Assembly (NCBI GenBank): GCA_964531805.1
Contig: CAZHGE010000029.1
Location: forward strand, 1-26,949
DNA: 26,949 bases
Direction: 5' to 3'
Source of the DNA: RGIG8767 sp964531805
Lineage (GTDB): Bacteria; Bacillota; Clostridia; Lachnospirales; Lachnospiraceae
Below are positions 1 through 7,474 of the stretch, piece after piece. Below the pieces are notes generated by a model, which did no database searches, was not told where the DNA came from, and saw only the letters and a list, made by a program, of their open reading frames with translations. The position numbers and the translations under genes were made by a program. Within the stretch, counting starts at the first letter, position 1, and the number at the start of each line of letters is the position of its first letter.

Positions 1-52
1 AGGCAACGGACTCTGACTCCGTCATTTCAAGGTTCGAATCCTTGTAGCCCTG
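1..52 (+). tRNA. tRNA-Gln (anticodon CTG), 3' part only
   Basis: The window opens inside the tRNA, after the D stem. An anticodon stem (positions 6-10 with 18-22) closes a seven-base loop with CTG at 13-15, which reads the glutamine codon CAG. A T arm follows (28-32 with 40-44, loop TTCGAAT-type), then seven acceptor bases (45-51) and a G discriminator at 52. No CCA is encoded, so it would be added after transcription. The 5' acceptor strand and D arm lie outside the window. Confidence 0.93.
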
Positions 53-58
53 CTAAAG

Positions 59-88
59 ACTCCAGTGAGATTTCACTGGAGTTTTTTT
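59..88 (+). terminator. Rho-independent terminator of the tRNA transcript
   Basis: A perfect 10-bp stem (59-68 with 73-82) with a four-base loop GATT is followed by a run of T at 82-88. It lies just after the tRNA-Gln and ends that transcript. Confidence 0.9.
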
Positions 89-125
89 GTATAAAAAACT
101 ACTAGTAGAAGAAAAATGTGTGTAG

Positions 126-134
126 TGGTATACT
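126..134 (+). promoter_or_regulatory. Candidate extended -10 promoter for the thioesterase operon
   Basis: TGG followed by TATACT at 129-134 matches an extended -10 element (TGn-TATAAT type). It lies 75 bases before the preferred start of the thioesterase and downstream of the tRNA terminator. No good -35 hexamer is visible 17 bases upstream, so the call is weak. Confidence 0.35.
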
Positions 135-208
135 ATATCTGATTTTTATTTTAAGTTAAAAAGATGTGTTGGTTAAAAATCAAAGAGAAATGGGATAGTA
201 GCAAGAAA

Positions 209-934
209 ATGTATACATATGACACAAAGGTTGGTTTCAGCCAGGTAGATACGGATAGACGAATGAAGATGGAAGCGCTCACAGCGGTGTTTCAGGATGT
301 GACCTGTTTTCAGGGAGAAGAGATTGGCGTAGGATTTGATTACTTGGAACCGAGGAATCAGGCGTGGATTTTAAACAGCTGGCAGATTGAAGTAAGGCGT
401 TTCCCAAAGTTTAATGAAAAGATTACGGTGGGAACTTTTCCTACCAGTTTTAAAAGTTTTATCGGGACGCGTAATTTTGTGGTACTGGATGAAGCCGGTG
501 AGCAGATTGTGGTGGCAAACTCCATTTGGACTTTTATGGATATGGCAAAAATGCGTCCGGTGAAGGTGGAAGAGGAATTTATTCAGAAGTATGTGCTGGA
601 GGAACCTTTAGCAATGGATTATTCGGCACGGAAGATTTTGATACCGGACAGTGAAGAATGGACGGTTACCCAAAAAGAACCGATTAAGGTAAGTGAATAC
701 CATTTGGACAGTAATATGCACGTAAACAACGGACAGTATGTACAGATGGCAGGCGGCTTTTTAAACAGAAATATAAAATACGACAAACTGCGTGTAGAGT
801 ATCGCAGACAGGCACACCTGGGAGATGGGATTATCCCTGTTGTGTATGAAAAAGAGAATAGCTGCATTGTGGCGTTGTGCGATGCAGAAAATAACCCATA
901 TGCGGTAATAGAAGCAGGTTTGAAAACAGAGTAA
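209..934 (+). CDS. Acyl-ACP thioesterase (FatA/FatB-like, double hotdog)
   Basis: This enzyme hydrolyses acyl-ACP to release free fatty acids in the cytoplasm. The 241-aa length and two-hotdog layout fit the bacterial acyl-ACP thioesterase family. The N-terminal hotdog starts at MYTYDTKVGFSQVDT; the C-terminal half carries the D-SN-HVNN signature (LDSNMHVNNGQY), which holds the family's catalytic Asn and His, followed by VEYRRQAHLGD. The frame is open back to an ATG at 164. I prefer ATG 209 because the family normally begins with MYxYDxKV and the extra 15 residues look unlike it; neither start has a strong ribosome site. The gene is first of three co-oriented genes (thioesterase, cvfB-like, CPBP protease). 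Family call is secure; the acyl chain preference cannot be read from the sequence. Confidence 0.88.
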   Translation: MYTYDTKVGFSQVDTDRRMKMEALTAVFQDVTCFQGEEIGVGFDYLEPRNQAWILNSWQIEVRRFPKFNEKITVGTFPTSFKSFIGTRNFVVLDEAGEQIVVANSIWTFMDMAKMRPVKVEEEFIQKYVLEEPLAMDYSARKILIPDSEEWTVTQKEPIKVSEYHLDSNMHVNNGQYVQMAGGFLNRNIKYDKLRVEYRRQAHLGDGIIPVVYEKENSCIVALCDAENNPYAVIEAGLKTE

Positions 935-986
935 ATATTGTTTTTGGACAGAATAAATCATAGAACGGAAAGACAGGAGTGAAAAA

Positions 987-1826
987 ATGTTTCGATTAGG
1001 TGAAAAACAAGTATTAGAAATTGTAAAACAAGTGGATTTTGGTGTATATTTGGCAACGGAGGCGAATGCACCATCGGAAGAACGCGTGCTTTTACCGGCA
1101 AAACAGGTTCCGGAAGGAGCAAAGCCGGGGGATGAAATTGAGGTATTTATTTATAAAGATTCTAAGGACCGTTTTATTGCGACTCGAAATGAGCCGAAGT
1201 TGTATTTGGGTGAAACAGCAGTTTTAAAAGTCGTGCAGATCAATAAGGTTGGAGCCTTTTTGGATTGGGGATTGGAAAAAGATCTGTTTTTACCATTTAA
1301 GGAACAGACAAAGCCTTTGAATACAGGGGATGAATGTGTGGCAGCGCTTTATATCGATAAGAGCAGCCGTTTGTGTGCAACCATGAAGGTGTATCCATAT
1401 CTGCGCAAGGACAGCCCGTATCAGAAGGATGATAAGGTATCAGGACGTATTTATGAAATCAGTCAGAACTTTGGGGCATTTGTAGCAGTAGATGACTGTT
1501 TCAGTGCTTTGATTCCGAAAAAGGAAATGACGAAGGATCTGAAGGTTGGCGATATTATAAGCGCCAGAGTTGCGGCTAGAAAAGAAGATGGCAAATTAGA
1601 TCTGAGCCTTCGCGAAAAAGCGTATATTCAGATGAATATTGATGCGGAAAAAGTAATGCAGAAATTGGAAGAAAACAATGGAGTTTTACCTTTTACCGAT
1701 AAAGCATCACCGGAACTGATTCGTGAGCAGATGGATATGAGCAAGAATGAATTTAAGCGTGCTGTAGGCAATTTGTTAAAGGCCGGAAAACTGGAGATTA
1801 CACAGACAGAAATCCATAAGAAATAG
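987..1826 (+). CDS. cvfB: S1 RNA-binding regulatory protein, CvfB/YitL family
   Basis: The 279-aa protein has the CvfB build: tandem S1-type OB folds followed by a C-terminal winged helix. The first S1-like repeat begins near residue 5 (LEIVKQVDFGVYL) and a second near 75 (AVLKVVQINKVGAFLDWG, with the typical LPFKEQ strand). A third lies near 150 (GRIYEISQNFGAFVAVDD), and the winged helix is at about 220-279 (SPELIREQMDMSKNEFKRAVGNLLKAGKLEI). Members bind RNA and affect virulence-factor expression in Staphylococcus; the role in Clostridia is not established. The start has a good AGGAG (973-979 region) before ATG 987. It lies 52 bases after the thioesterase and 17 bases before the protease gene, probably one transcript. 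Confidence 0.88.
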   Translation: MFRLGEKQVLEIVKQVDFGVYLATEANAPSEERVLLPAKQVPEGAKPGDEIEVFIYKDSKDRFIATRNEPKLYLGETAVLKVVQINKVGAFLDWGLEKDLFLPFKEQTKPLNTGDECVAALYIDKSSRLCATMKVYPYLRKDSPYQKDDKVSGRIYEISQNFGAFVAVDDCFSALIPKKEMTKDLKVGDIISARVAARKEDGKLDLSLREKAYIQMNIDAEKVMQKLEENNGVLPFTDKASPELIREQMDMSKNEFKRAVGNLLKAGKLEITQTEIHKK

Positions 1827-1843
1827 AAAGGATAAAGGGGATT

Positions 1844-2863
1844 ATGGAAACAAAGAAGATAAACCGGTTGATGCTGGGAATATTTTTATTTCATATTGCA
1901 GTGGTGGCAGTACTGACAATTGCAGGCGGACGGATTCAGATGGGGGTTATTTTGAGCCTTTCTCTGGGAGAAATTATTCTGTTGACACCAGCATTAGTAT
2001 ATTTGCTATTTTATAAATTCAGAAAACCGCAGACGGTTACTGTAGAAAAAGAAGTTTATAATGAGGCGGGAACTTTTGAGCAAGAGGGAAGCCAGGTATG
2101 TGTAGAAAAGAAAGAGTCTTTCAAGGAACGTCTTCACTATAATAAGGTAAAGCCGTCTACACTTGCTTATGTATTATTTTTTACATGGCTTTCTATGCCG
2201 CTTACCACACTAATCAATGCCATCAGTATGTTGTTTGTGGATAATACCATTGTGGCAATGACGGATGTGATTTTAACGGTACCGTTTCTAATTATGTTGT
2301 TTTTGATGGCTGTTTTACCGGCTACAGTGGAGGAATTGGTATTCAGAGGGATTGCATATGGCGGTTACCGTAAAAGCGGTACCAAGTTCATGGCAGTGAT
2401 GTTGTCGGCGCTGTTGTTTGGTATCATGCATATGAACCTGAATCAGGCACTGTATGCGTTTGTGATAGGTGTTTTACTGGCCCTTTTATTTGAAGCGACA
2501 AATAGTATCTTTTCGACGATGTTATTCCACTTTATTTATAATGCTCAGTCCTGTTGTATGATGTTTTTAGTTGAAGCCATTATGCCGGGCTATTATCAGG
2601 ATGTGGCAAATGTGGCACTCGGTCACGAAGAACTTTTTATGACGATTAGTGTATACCTGATTATTGCAGCAGTTACGACACCGCTTGCATTTTGTATGTT
2701 GTATAAGATTGCGAAAAATGAAGGACGCACAGTGGAATTAATGGAATGTCTGCCGAAAAAACAGCAGGGAAAAGAAAAACTTGTTACCCTTTCATTGATT
2801 CTGGCAATCATTGTAGCAATAGCATACATTGTTTACGATATTATTTTGAGCATGACAATGTAA
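1844..2863 (+). CDS. CPBP-family intramembrane metalloprotease (CAAX/Abi type)
   Basis: A 339-aa multi-pass membrane protein with the three conserved motifs of the CPBP (Abi, PF02517) family: EExxxR at E163-E164-R168, FxxxH at F192-H196, and HxxxN at H229-N233. The family includes eukaryotic Rce1 and bacterial proteins that process or protect against peptides. A two-helix N-terminal hairpin (about 1-60) is followed by a charged cytoplasmic stretch (65-105), then the helical core and a last helix at 310-335. The gene starts 17 bases after the cvfB-like stop behind an AAGGGG-type site and ends before a strong bidirectional terminator. The substrate is unknown. Confidence 0.88.
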   Translation: METKKINRLMLGIFLFHIAVVAVLTIAGGRIQMGVILSLSLGEIILLTPALVYLLFYKFRKPQTVTVEKEVYNEAGTFEQEGSQVCVEKKESFKERLHYNKVKPSTLAYVLFFTWLSMPLTTLINAISMLFVDNTIVAMTDVILTVPFLIMLFLMAVLPATVEELVFRGIAYGGYRKSGTKFMAVMLSALLFGIMHMNLNQALYAFVIGVLLALLFEATNSIFSTMLFHFIYNAQSCCMMFLVEAIMPGYYQDVANVALGHEELFMTISVYLIIAAVTTPLAFCMLYKIAKNEGRTVELMECLPKKQQGKEKLVTLSLILAIIVAIAYIVYDIILSMTM

Positions 2864-2883
2864 AAAAGATATGTTTTCAATAT

Positions 2884-2918
2884 AAAAAGGTGGCTCCCTT
2901 TATGGGAACCACCTTTTT
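2884..2918. terminator. Bidirectional rho-independent terminator
   Basis: The arms 2884-2898 and 2904-2918 pair over 15 positions with one mismatch around a five-base TTTAT loop. The stem begins with AAAAA and ends with TTTTT, so it gives a T tract on both strands. It sits between the plus-strand protease gene and the minus-strand YjfB-like gene, which converge here, and can end both transcripts. Confidence 0.9.
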
Positions 2919-2967
2919 GTCCAATGAGACGACCTAAAAATGTGTCGTCGTTTGGTGTTGGCAAATG

Positions 2968-3159
2968 CTATACCAACATATCAAAGTTAGAGCCAACTGC
3001 TGGATTGACGCTGCGCTCCATAGCGGCAGCATCCATCATTTTCATGATGCCCTGTCCGATTGCTTCAGAGGATTCCATTGTCTTATCCAGAACAGCAATT
3101 CCAACATTTGATAAGGTTTGGGTCTGCGCAAGTGCCATAGAAACTTTTGCTATATCCAT
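2968..3159 (-). CDS. YjfB family small protein (putative motility protein)
   Basis: A 63-aa protein resembling Bacillus subtilis YjfB (Pfam 'putative motility protein'). It shows the family's MDIAxxSMALxQxQ start, a central helix (NVGIAVLDKTMESSEAIGQGIMKMMDAA) and a short C-terminal tail (NPAVGSNFDMLV). The frame is open upstream to a GTG at 3166-3168. That codon overlaps the ribosome site, so ATG at 3157-3159, which has AAGGAGGTG ending 6 bases upstream, is the start. No flagellar gene lies in the window. Its function is unknown even where the family is annotated. Confidence 0.8.
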   Translation of the reverse strand: MDIAKVSMALAQTQTLSNVGIAVLDKTMESSEAIGQGIMKMMDAAAMERSVNPAVGSNFDMLV

Positions 3160-3165
3160 ACGCGC

Positions 3166-3174
3166 CACCTCCTT
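3166..3174 (-). promoter_or_regulatory. Strong ribosome binding site fixing the YjfB-like start
   Basis: On the minus strand this reads AAGGAGGTG, a near-perfect anti-16S match, six bases before ATG 3159. It overlaps the upstream GTG and so rules that codon out as the main start. Confidence 0.85.
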
Positions 3175-3183
3175 ACAATATTA

Positions 3184-3191
3184 TTATCGAC
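3184..3191 (-). promoter_or_regulatory. Weak candidate sigma-D/FliA-like -10 element
   Basis: The minus strand reads GTCGATAA, seven of eight bases of the sigma-28 family -10 consensus GCCGATAA, upstream of the YjfB-like gene. B. subtilis yjfB is reported to belong to the motility sigma regulon, which makes the match of interest. A matching TAAA -35 box is not clear, and the start point would leave only a short leader, so this is tentative. Confidence 0.25.
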
Positions 3192-3257
3192 CAAAAGTAC
3201 TATTTTGTAAATATAAACTTTTTGTGTAGGTTGCCCAATAGTAAAAAGTCCCCTTTT

Positions 3258-3287
3258 TTGACAAAAAAATGAAAAATTGCATAAAAA
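3258..3287 (+). promoter_or_regulatory. Candidate sigma-A promoter for the cdaR-ftsEX cluster
   Basis: A perfect TTGACA (3258-3263) is followed after 18 bases by TAAAAA (3282-3287) in an AT-rich stretch. It points toward the CdaR-type regulator and the division genes, about 145 bases before the chosen start. Confidence 0.45.
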
Positions 3288-3431
3288 ATTTGTGAAAAAG
3301 TATAGATTTTTTTGGCATTTACCATTAAGATATAAAGTAGCATTTTGGAAAAGTTCGAGATTACAGAAAAAAGCATTGTAAAAAAGATACAAAAAATTGT
3401 TTCAGGCAGTTGGGCCAAAGGAGAAGGTACT

Positions 3432-4520
3432 ATGATTTCGAATCAGGTTTTACAGAACACAATAGAAGGGATTAAAACAATATCCAGAATGGAACTATGT
3501 GTAGTGGATATTGATGGGAAAGTGGTTGCATCATCCAGTGACGAAATGGATCAGTATTCGACAGTGGCAATGGAATTTGCGCAGTCTCCTGCAGACAGCC
3601 AGGAAGTACAGGGATGTCAGTTCTTTAAAATTTATGATGAGCAGCAGTTGGAGTATATTTTAGTGGCAGGCGGTTCAGGAGATGACATTTATACTATGGG
3701 TAAAATGGCAGCTTTCCAGATCCAGAATCTTTTGGTTGCGTATAAAGAGCGTTTTGATAAGGATAATTTTATCAAGAACCTTTTGTTAGATAATCTGTTG
3801 CTGGTGGATATTTTCAGCCGTGCTAAGAAGCTTCATATCCAGTCTGAACTGCGACGTGTTGCGATTATTATTGAAGGCGGCAGCGGCAAGGACAGCAATG
3901 TATTAGAGATGATGCGTGCAAACTTTGGTACGAATAATAAAGATTTTATTACCGCGGTGGATGAGAACAATGTCATTGTGGTTAAGGACATTTCTGAAAT
4001 GGACAGCCAGAGTGAGATTGATAAGTTATGTGAATCTTATAAGAACTTCCTGGAAAAAGAAGGAATTAGTAATGTACATATAGCTTATGGTACAGTAGTA
4101 AAAGAGATCAAGGAAGTCAGCCGTTCTTATAAAGAAGCAAAAATGGCGCTGGATGTAGGTAAGATATTCTTTGATGAGAGAAATATCATTGCTTATAGTG
4201 AATTGGGAATTGGTCGTTTAATTTATCAGCTTCCAATACCGCTTTGTAAGATGTTTATTAAGGAAATTTTCGGTGGTAAGAGTCCGGATGATTTTGATGA
4301 AGAGACATTGACAACGATTATGAAGTTTTTTGAAAACAGTCTGAATGTTTCTGAGACTTCACGTCAGTTGTTTATCCACCGTAATACTTTGGTATATCGT
4401 TTGGATAAATTACAGAAAACAACAGGTCTTGACTTGAGAGTGTTTGAAGACGCCATTACCTTTAAGATTGCCTTAATGGTAGTAAAATACATGAAGTATA
4501 TGGAATCATTACAGTACTAG
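3432..4520 (+). CDS. CdaR-type transcriptional regulator (sugar-diacid recognition, PucR-type HTH)
   Basis: A 362-aa regulator of the CdaR (carbohydrate diacid regulator) family. The N-terminal ~130 residues look like a diacid-recognition domain (VVDIDGKVVASS followed by GQ-rich sensor strands). The centre (about 140-280) is the GGDEF-like regulator domain with AYGTVVKEIKEVSRSYKEAKMALDVG. The C terminus holds the PucR-type helix-turn-helix (FFENSLNVSETSRQLFIHRN-type, then VYRLDKLQKTTGLDL). The frame runs open to a TTG at 3345 without a ribosome site; ATG 3432 has AAAGGAG at 3417-3423, eight bases upstream, and is chosen. It ends 13 bases before ftsE, so it is likely cotranscribed with the division genes. 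Its ligand and targets cannot be read from the sequence. Confidence 0.85.
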   Translation: MISNQVLQNTIEGIKTISRMELCVVDIDGKVVASSSDEMDQYSTVAMEFAQSPADSQEVQGCQFFKIYDEQQLEYILVAGGSGDDIYTMGKMAAFQIQNLLVAYKERFDKDNFIKNLLLDNLLLVDIFSRAKKLHIQSELRRVAIIIEGGSGKDSNVLEMMRANFGTNNKDFITAVDENNVIVVKDISEMDSQSEIDKLCESYKNFLEKEGISNVHIAYGTVVKEIKEVSRSYKEAKMALDVGKIFFDERNIIAYSELGIGRLIYQLPIPLCKMFIKEIFGGKSPDDFDEETLTTIMKFFENSLNVSETSRQLFIHRNTLVYRLDKLQKTTGLDLRVFEDAITFKIALMVVKYMKYMESLQY

Positions 4521-4533
4521 GAGTGTGATAAGC

Positions 4534-5274
4534 TTGTTTGGTAAAAAGAAAAGAACAAAAAAAGCCGTTTATGAAGAGAATTTGATTGTGTTGGAGAACG
4601 TAACCAAATCTTATCAGAATGGCAATGGCGCTCATGCCTTAAATGGAGTAAACCTTAAGATTAAAAAGGGAGAATTTGTATTCATCGTTGGTGATAGTGG
4701 TTCGGGTAAATCGACTTTGATTAAGTTAATGTTACGTGAACTTGTACCAACTACAGGTGAGATTTATGTAAACGGAGAGAATCTTGCAAAATTAAAACAT
4801 AGACAGGTGCCTATGTACCGTAGAAATCTTGGAGTTGTATTCCAGGATTTCCGTCTGTTAAAGGATAGAAATGTGTATGAGAATGTAGCCTTTGCGCAGC
4901 GTATTGTACAGACACCAAACCGTGAGATCAAGAAAAACGTTCCAGCTATTTTATCAATTGTTGGCCTTGCTGGTAAATATAAGGCAAAGCCTAAGCAATT
5001 ATCCGGTGGTGAGCAGCAACGTGTTGCGATGGCGAGAGCTTTGATAAACAAGCCGCCGATTTTACTGTGTGACGAGCCAACTGGTAATCTGGACCCTAAG
5101 AATTCATGGGAAATCATGAAATTATTAGAACAGATTAACAAAAGAGGAACTACGATTATTGTTGTTACACATAACAAAGAAATTGTAAACGAAATGCAGA
5201 AACGAGTTATCACACTGAAAAAAGGTGTGATTATTAGTGACGAGGAAAAGGGTGGATATATAGATGAGGATTAG
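4534..5274 (+). CDS. ftsE: Cell division ABC transporter ATP-binding protein FtsE
   Basis: FtsE is the ATPase of the FtsEX complex, which couples ATP hydrolysis to activation of cell-wall hydrolases at the division site. The 246-aa protein has Walker A GDSGSGKST (53-61), ABC signature LSGGEQQR (156-163), Walker B ILLCDEP with D180-E181, and the FtsE-typical NLDPKNSWEIMKLLEQIN after it. A GTG at 4525 lies in frame, but the AGGAG at 4519-4523 is only one base from it. The TTG at 4534, ten bases downstream, is the better start and yields the usual MFGKKK-like beginning. The 3' end overlaps ftsX by 11 bases, suggesting translational coupling. Confidence 0.93.
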   Translation: MFGKKKRTKKAVYEENLIVLENVTKSYQNGNGAHALNGVNLKIKKGEFVFIVGDSGSGKSTLIKLMLRELVPTTGEIYVNGENLAKLKHRQVPMYRRNLGVVFQDFRLLKDRNVYENVAFAQRIVQTPNREIKKNVPAILSIVGLAGKYKAKPKQLSGGEQQRVAMARALINKPPILLCDEPTGNLDPKNSWEIMKLLEQINKRGTTIIVVTHNKEIVNEMQKRVITLKKGVIISDEEKGGYIDED

Positions 5275-6157
5275 TACATTCTTTTATACCCTTAAGCAGG
5301 GAATCAAGAATATTTTTCGAAATGGCTGGTATTCGTTAGCTTCTGTTGCAACGATTAGTGCCTGTCTTCTTTTGTTTGGTGCTTTTTTTGCCATTGTGGT
5401 GAATGTGGTACATATTGTAAAAGCAGCAGAAGAAGGTGTAGCGGTAACGGTATTCTTTGATGAAGGATTAAGCGATGAAAAAATTGCGCAGATTGGTGAT
5501 ATGATTACCAAAAGATCTGAAGTTAGAGAAGTGAATTTTGTATCTGCGGATGAAGCGTGGGAGACATTTAAGCAGGATCTTGGCGAATATGCAGAAGGCA
5601 TTATTGACAATCCATTAGAAGATAGTGCCAACTATGAAATTTATTTAAATAAGATAGAAGATCAGAATTCGTTGGTAACTTATCTGGAATCTGTAGAAGG
5701 GGTCCGTGAAGTAAACCGTTCCGATTTAACGGCAAATATTTTAACAGGTATGAACAGTTTGCTTGGTTATATTGCAGTTGCAATTATCGTGATTCTGTTA
5801 GCGGTTTCTGTTTTCCTGATCAGTAATACCGTTATGATTGGTATTCAATTGAGAAAAGAAGAAATCACGATTATGAAATATATTGGTGCTACCGATTTCT
5901 TTGTACGTGCGCCGTTTGTAGTTGAGGGTCTGATCATTGGTTTGATTGGGTCTGCTATTCCATTGGGACTGATTTATTCTTTGTATAATTACATCATTGA
6001 TTTTATCAATATAAACTTTAGTATCTTAACAGATCTGTTGAAGTTTGTTTCTATTGGAGTGATTTTCCAGTATTTGGTTCCGATTTCTTTAATAATTGGT
6101 GCTGGTATTGGTTTTGTGGGAAGTTTTACAACAGTAAGAAAACATTTAAGGGTTTAA
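5264..6157 (+). CDS. ftsX: Cell division permease-like protein FtsX
   Basis: The 297-aa FtsX partner of FtsE has the standard build: a short cytoplasmic N terminus (FFYTLKQGIKNIFRNGWYSLASV), a first membrane segment (about 20-48), and an extracellular loop of ~120 residues (50-165) that normally contacts a hydrolase. Three further membrane segments follow, at about 168-192, 215-240 and 262-288. The KEEITIMKYIGATDFFVRAPFVVEG motif between segments two and three is characteristic of FtsX. It overlaps ftsE and ends only three bases before the hydrolase gene, so the three are almost surely one operon. Confidence 0.95.
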   Translation: MRISTFFYTLKQGIKNIFRNGWYSLASVATISACLLLFGAFFAIVVNVVHIVKAAEEGVAVTVFFDEGLSDEKIAQIGDMITKRSEVREVNFVSADEAWETFKQDLGEYAEGIIDNPLEDSANYEIYLNKIEDQNSLVTYLESVEGVREVNRSDLTANILTGMNSLLGYIAVAIIVILLAVSVFLISNTVMIGIQLRKEEITIMKYIGATDFFVRAPFVVEGLIIGLIGSAIPLGLIYSLYNYIIDFININFSILTDLLKFVSIGVIFQYLVPISLIIGAGIGFVGSFTTVRKHLRV

Positions 6158-6160
6158 TCA

Positions 6161-7399
6161 ATGAGCAGAAAGAAACGCTTTTTTGTCCGTTTATTATGCG
6201 GATTTTGTGCAGCTGCCCTGTTTGCAGGAAGCCAGTCTTTGATAACATTTGCAGATGAAGTAGATGAGATTGAAGCAAGCATCAAAGAAAAGCAGGCAGA
6301 AATTGATGCTGCGAATAAAAAGAAAAAAGAATTACAGAGCGGTCTTACGGAAGTCAAAAAGATCAAGGAAAGTCTGGAATCGGAACGATCGAATCTACAG
6401 ACATATGTAGCAGAACTGGATCAGAATCTGTCAGATGTGGAAGCCAAGATTGCAGAATTAAAAGAACTGATCACAGAAAAAGAGGCAGAAATCTTGGAGA
6501 CAACGGAAGATTTAGCGGATGCGGAAGAAAAAGAAGAGACACAGTATGATGCTATGAAGGACCGTATCAAATTTTTGTATGAAAAAGGAGATACTTACTA
6601 TCTGGAACTGCTCTTTTCTTCCAGCGGATTTAGTGATTTTATCAATAAAAAAGATTATATTGAAAAATTATCTGAATATGATACGGATTTATTTAACGAA
6701 TATGTAAAAAACCGTGAACTGATTGAAGTTTGTAAGGCAGAATTAGAAGCAGAAGAAGAACTGCTGGAAGAAGCTAAAGCAAAGGTAGATGAAGAACAGG
6801 CTAATTTAGAAGAACTGATTTCTACAAAAGAGTCAGAGATCAACCGTTACACGGGTGATATTAACGACAAAGAAAAGGCTATTGCAGAATATGAAGCGGA
6901 TATTGCTTTGGAAAATGATACGATTAAAGCATTAGAAGCAGCTTTGGCAGAAGAAAGAAAACGTCTGTTAGAGGAAAATGGTTCTGAAAAAATTATTTAC
7001 GATGGTGGTATGTTTAAATGGCCGGCACCATCTTATACCAGAATTTCATCTGATTATGGATGGCGTATGCATCCAACATTAGGTGTTGAGAAATTTCATA
7101 ATGGTGTTGATATGGCAGCGCCGGGAGGAACCCCGATTTTGGCAGCCTACGATGGTGAGGTTATTGCATCCGGTTATAACAGTTCCATGGGTAATTACAT
7201 TATGATTAACCATGGTGGTGGTCTGATTACCATTTATATGCATGCTTCAGCATTGTATGTATCGCAGGGAACGATGGTAGCACGTGGTGAAAAAATTGCG
7301 GCAGTTGGAACTACGGGCCGTTCTACTGGAAACCATCTCCACTTTGGTGTGCGTTTAAATGGGGAATATGTTTCTCCGTGGAATTATTTGAGTCAATAG
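6161..7399 (+). CDS. FtsEX-associated murein hydrolase (PcsB/EnvC-like coiled coil + M23)
   Basis: The 412-aa secreted protein starts with a signal peptide (basic RKKRFFVR, hydrophobic core, probable cleavage near residue 30 at TFA-DE). A long charged coiled coil follows (about 32-270, with the SYDTDLF-type break at 155-175), then an M23/LytM domain (about 285-412). Metal ligands are visible: H313 and D317 in HNGVD, and H392-x-H394 in HLHFG. All ligands are present, so it should be an active endopeptidase rather than a degenerate EnvC-type activator. The position three bases after ftsX matches the known pairing of FtsX with coiled-coil wall hydrolases. A weak AAGGG at 6148-6152 precedes the ATG. 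Confidence 0.92.
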   Translation: MSRKKRFFVRLLCGFCAAALFAGSQSLITFADEVDEIEASIKEKQAEIDAANKKKKELQSGLTEVKKIKESLESERSNLQTYVAELDQNLSDVEAKIAELKELITEKEAEILETTEDLADAEEKEETQYDAMKDRIKFLYEKGDTYYLELLFSSSGFSDFINKKDYIEKLSEYDTDLFNEYVKNRELIEVCKAELEAEEELLEEAKAKVDEEQANLEELISTKESEINRYTGDINDKEKAIAEYEADIALENDTIKALEAALAEERKRLLEENGSEKIIYDGGMFKWPAPSYTRISSDYGWRMHPTLGVEKFHNGVDMAAPGGTPILAAYDGEVIASGYNSSMGNYIMINHGGGLITIYMHASALYVSQGTMVARGEKIAAVGTTGRSTGNHLHFGVRLNGEYVSPWNYLSQ

Positions 7400-7433
7400 T
7401 TGACGTATTCAAAAAGAGTATTACGCATATAAT
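7400..7433 (+). promoter_or_regulatory. Possible promoter before the S41 protease
   Basis: TTGACG (7400-7405) and a perfect TATAAT (7428-7433) lie in the 75-bp gap, but the spacer is 22 bases, longer than the usual 16-18. The -10 alone is good. It may give the protease gene its own transcript in addition to read-through from ftsEX. Confidence 0.3.
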
Positions 7434-7474
7434 GAATAGAATGTTGTGCGCAATGGACATAGTTAGAGGGCATT

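Noticed and set aside
164..208. ATG 164 as start of the acyl-ACP thioesterase
   Set aside because: The added 15 residues do not resemble the family's N terminus, while the sequence from ATG 209 does; kept only as an alternative.
3345..3431. Longer N terminus of the CdaR-type regulator from TTG 3345
   Set aside because: No ribosome site precedes TTG 3345, whereas ATG 3432 has AAAGGAG at the right distance and begins at the expected sensor domain.
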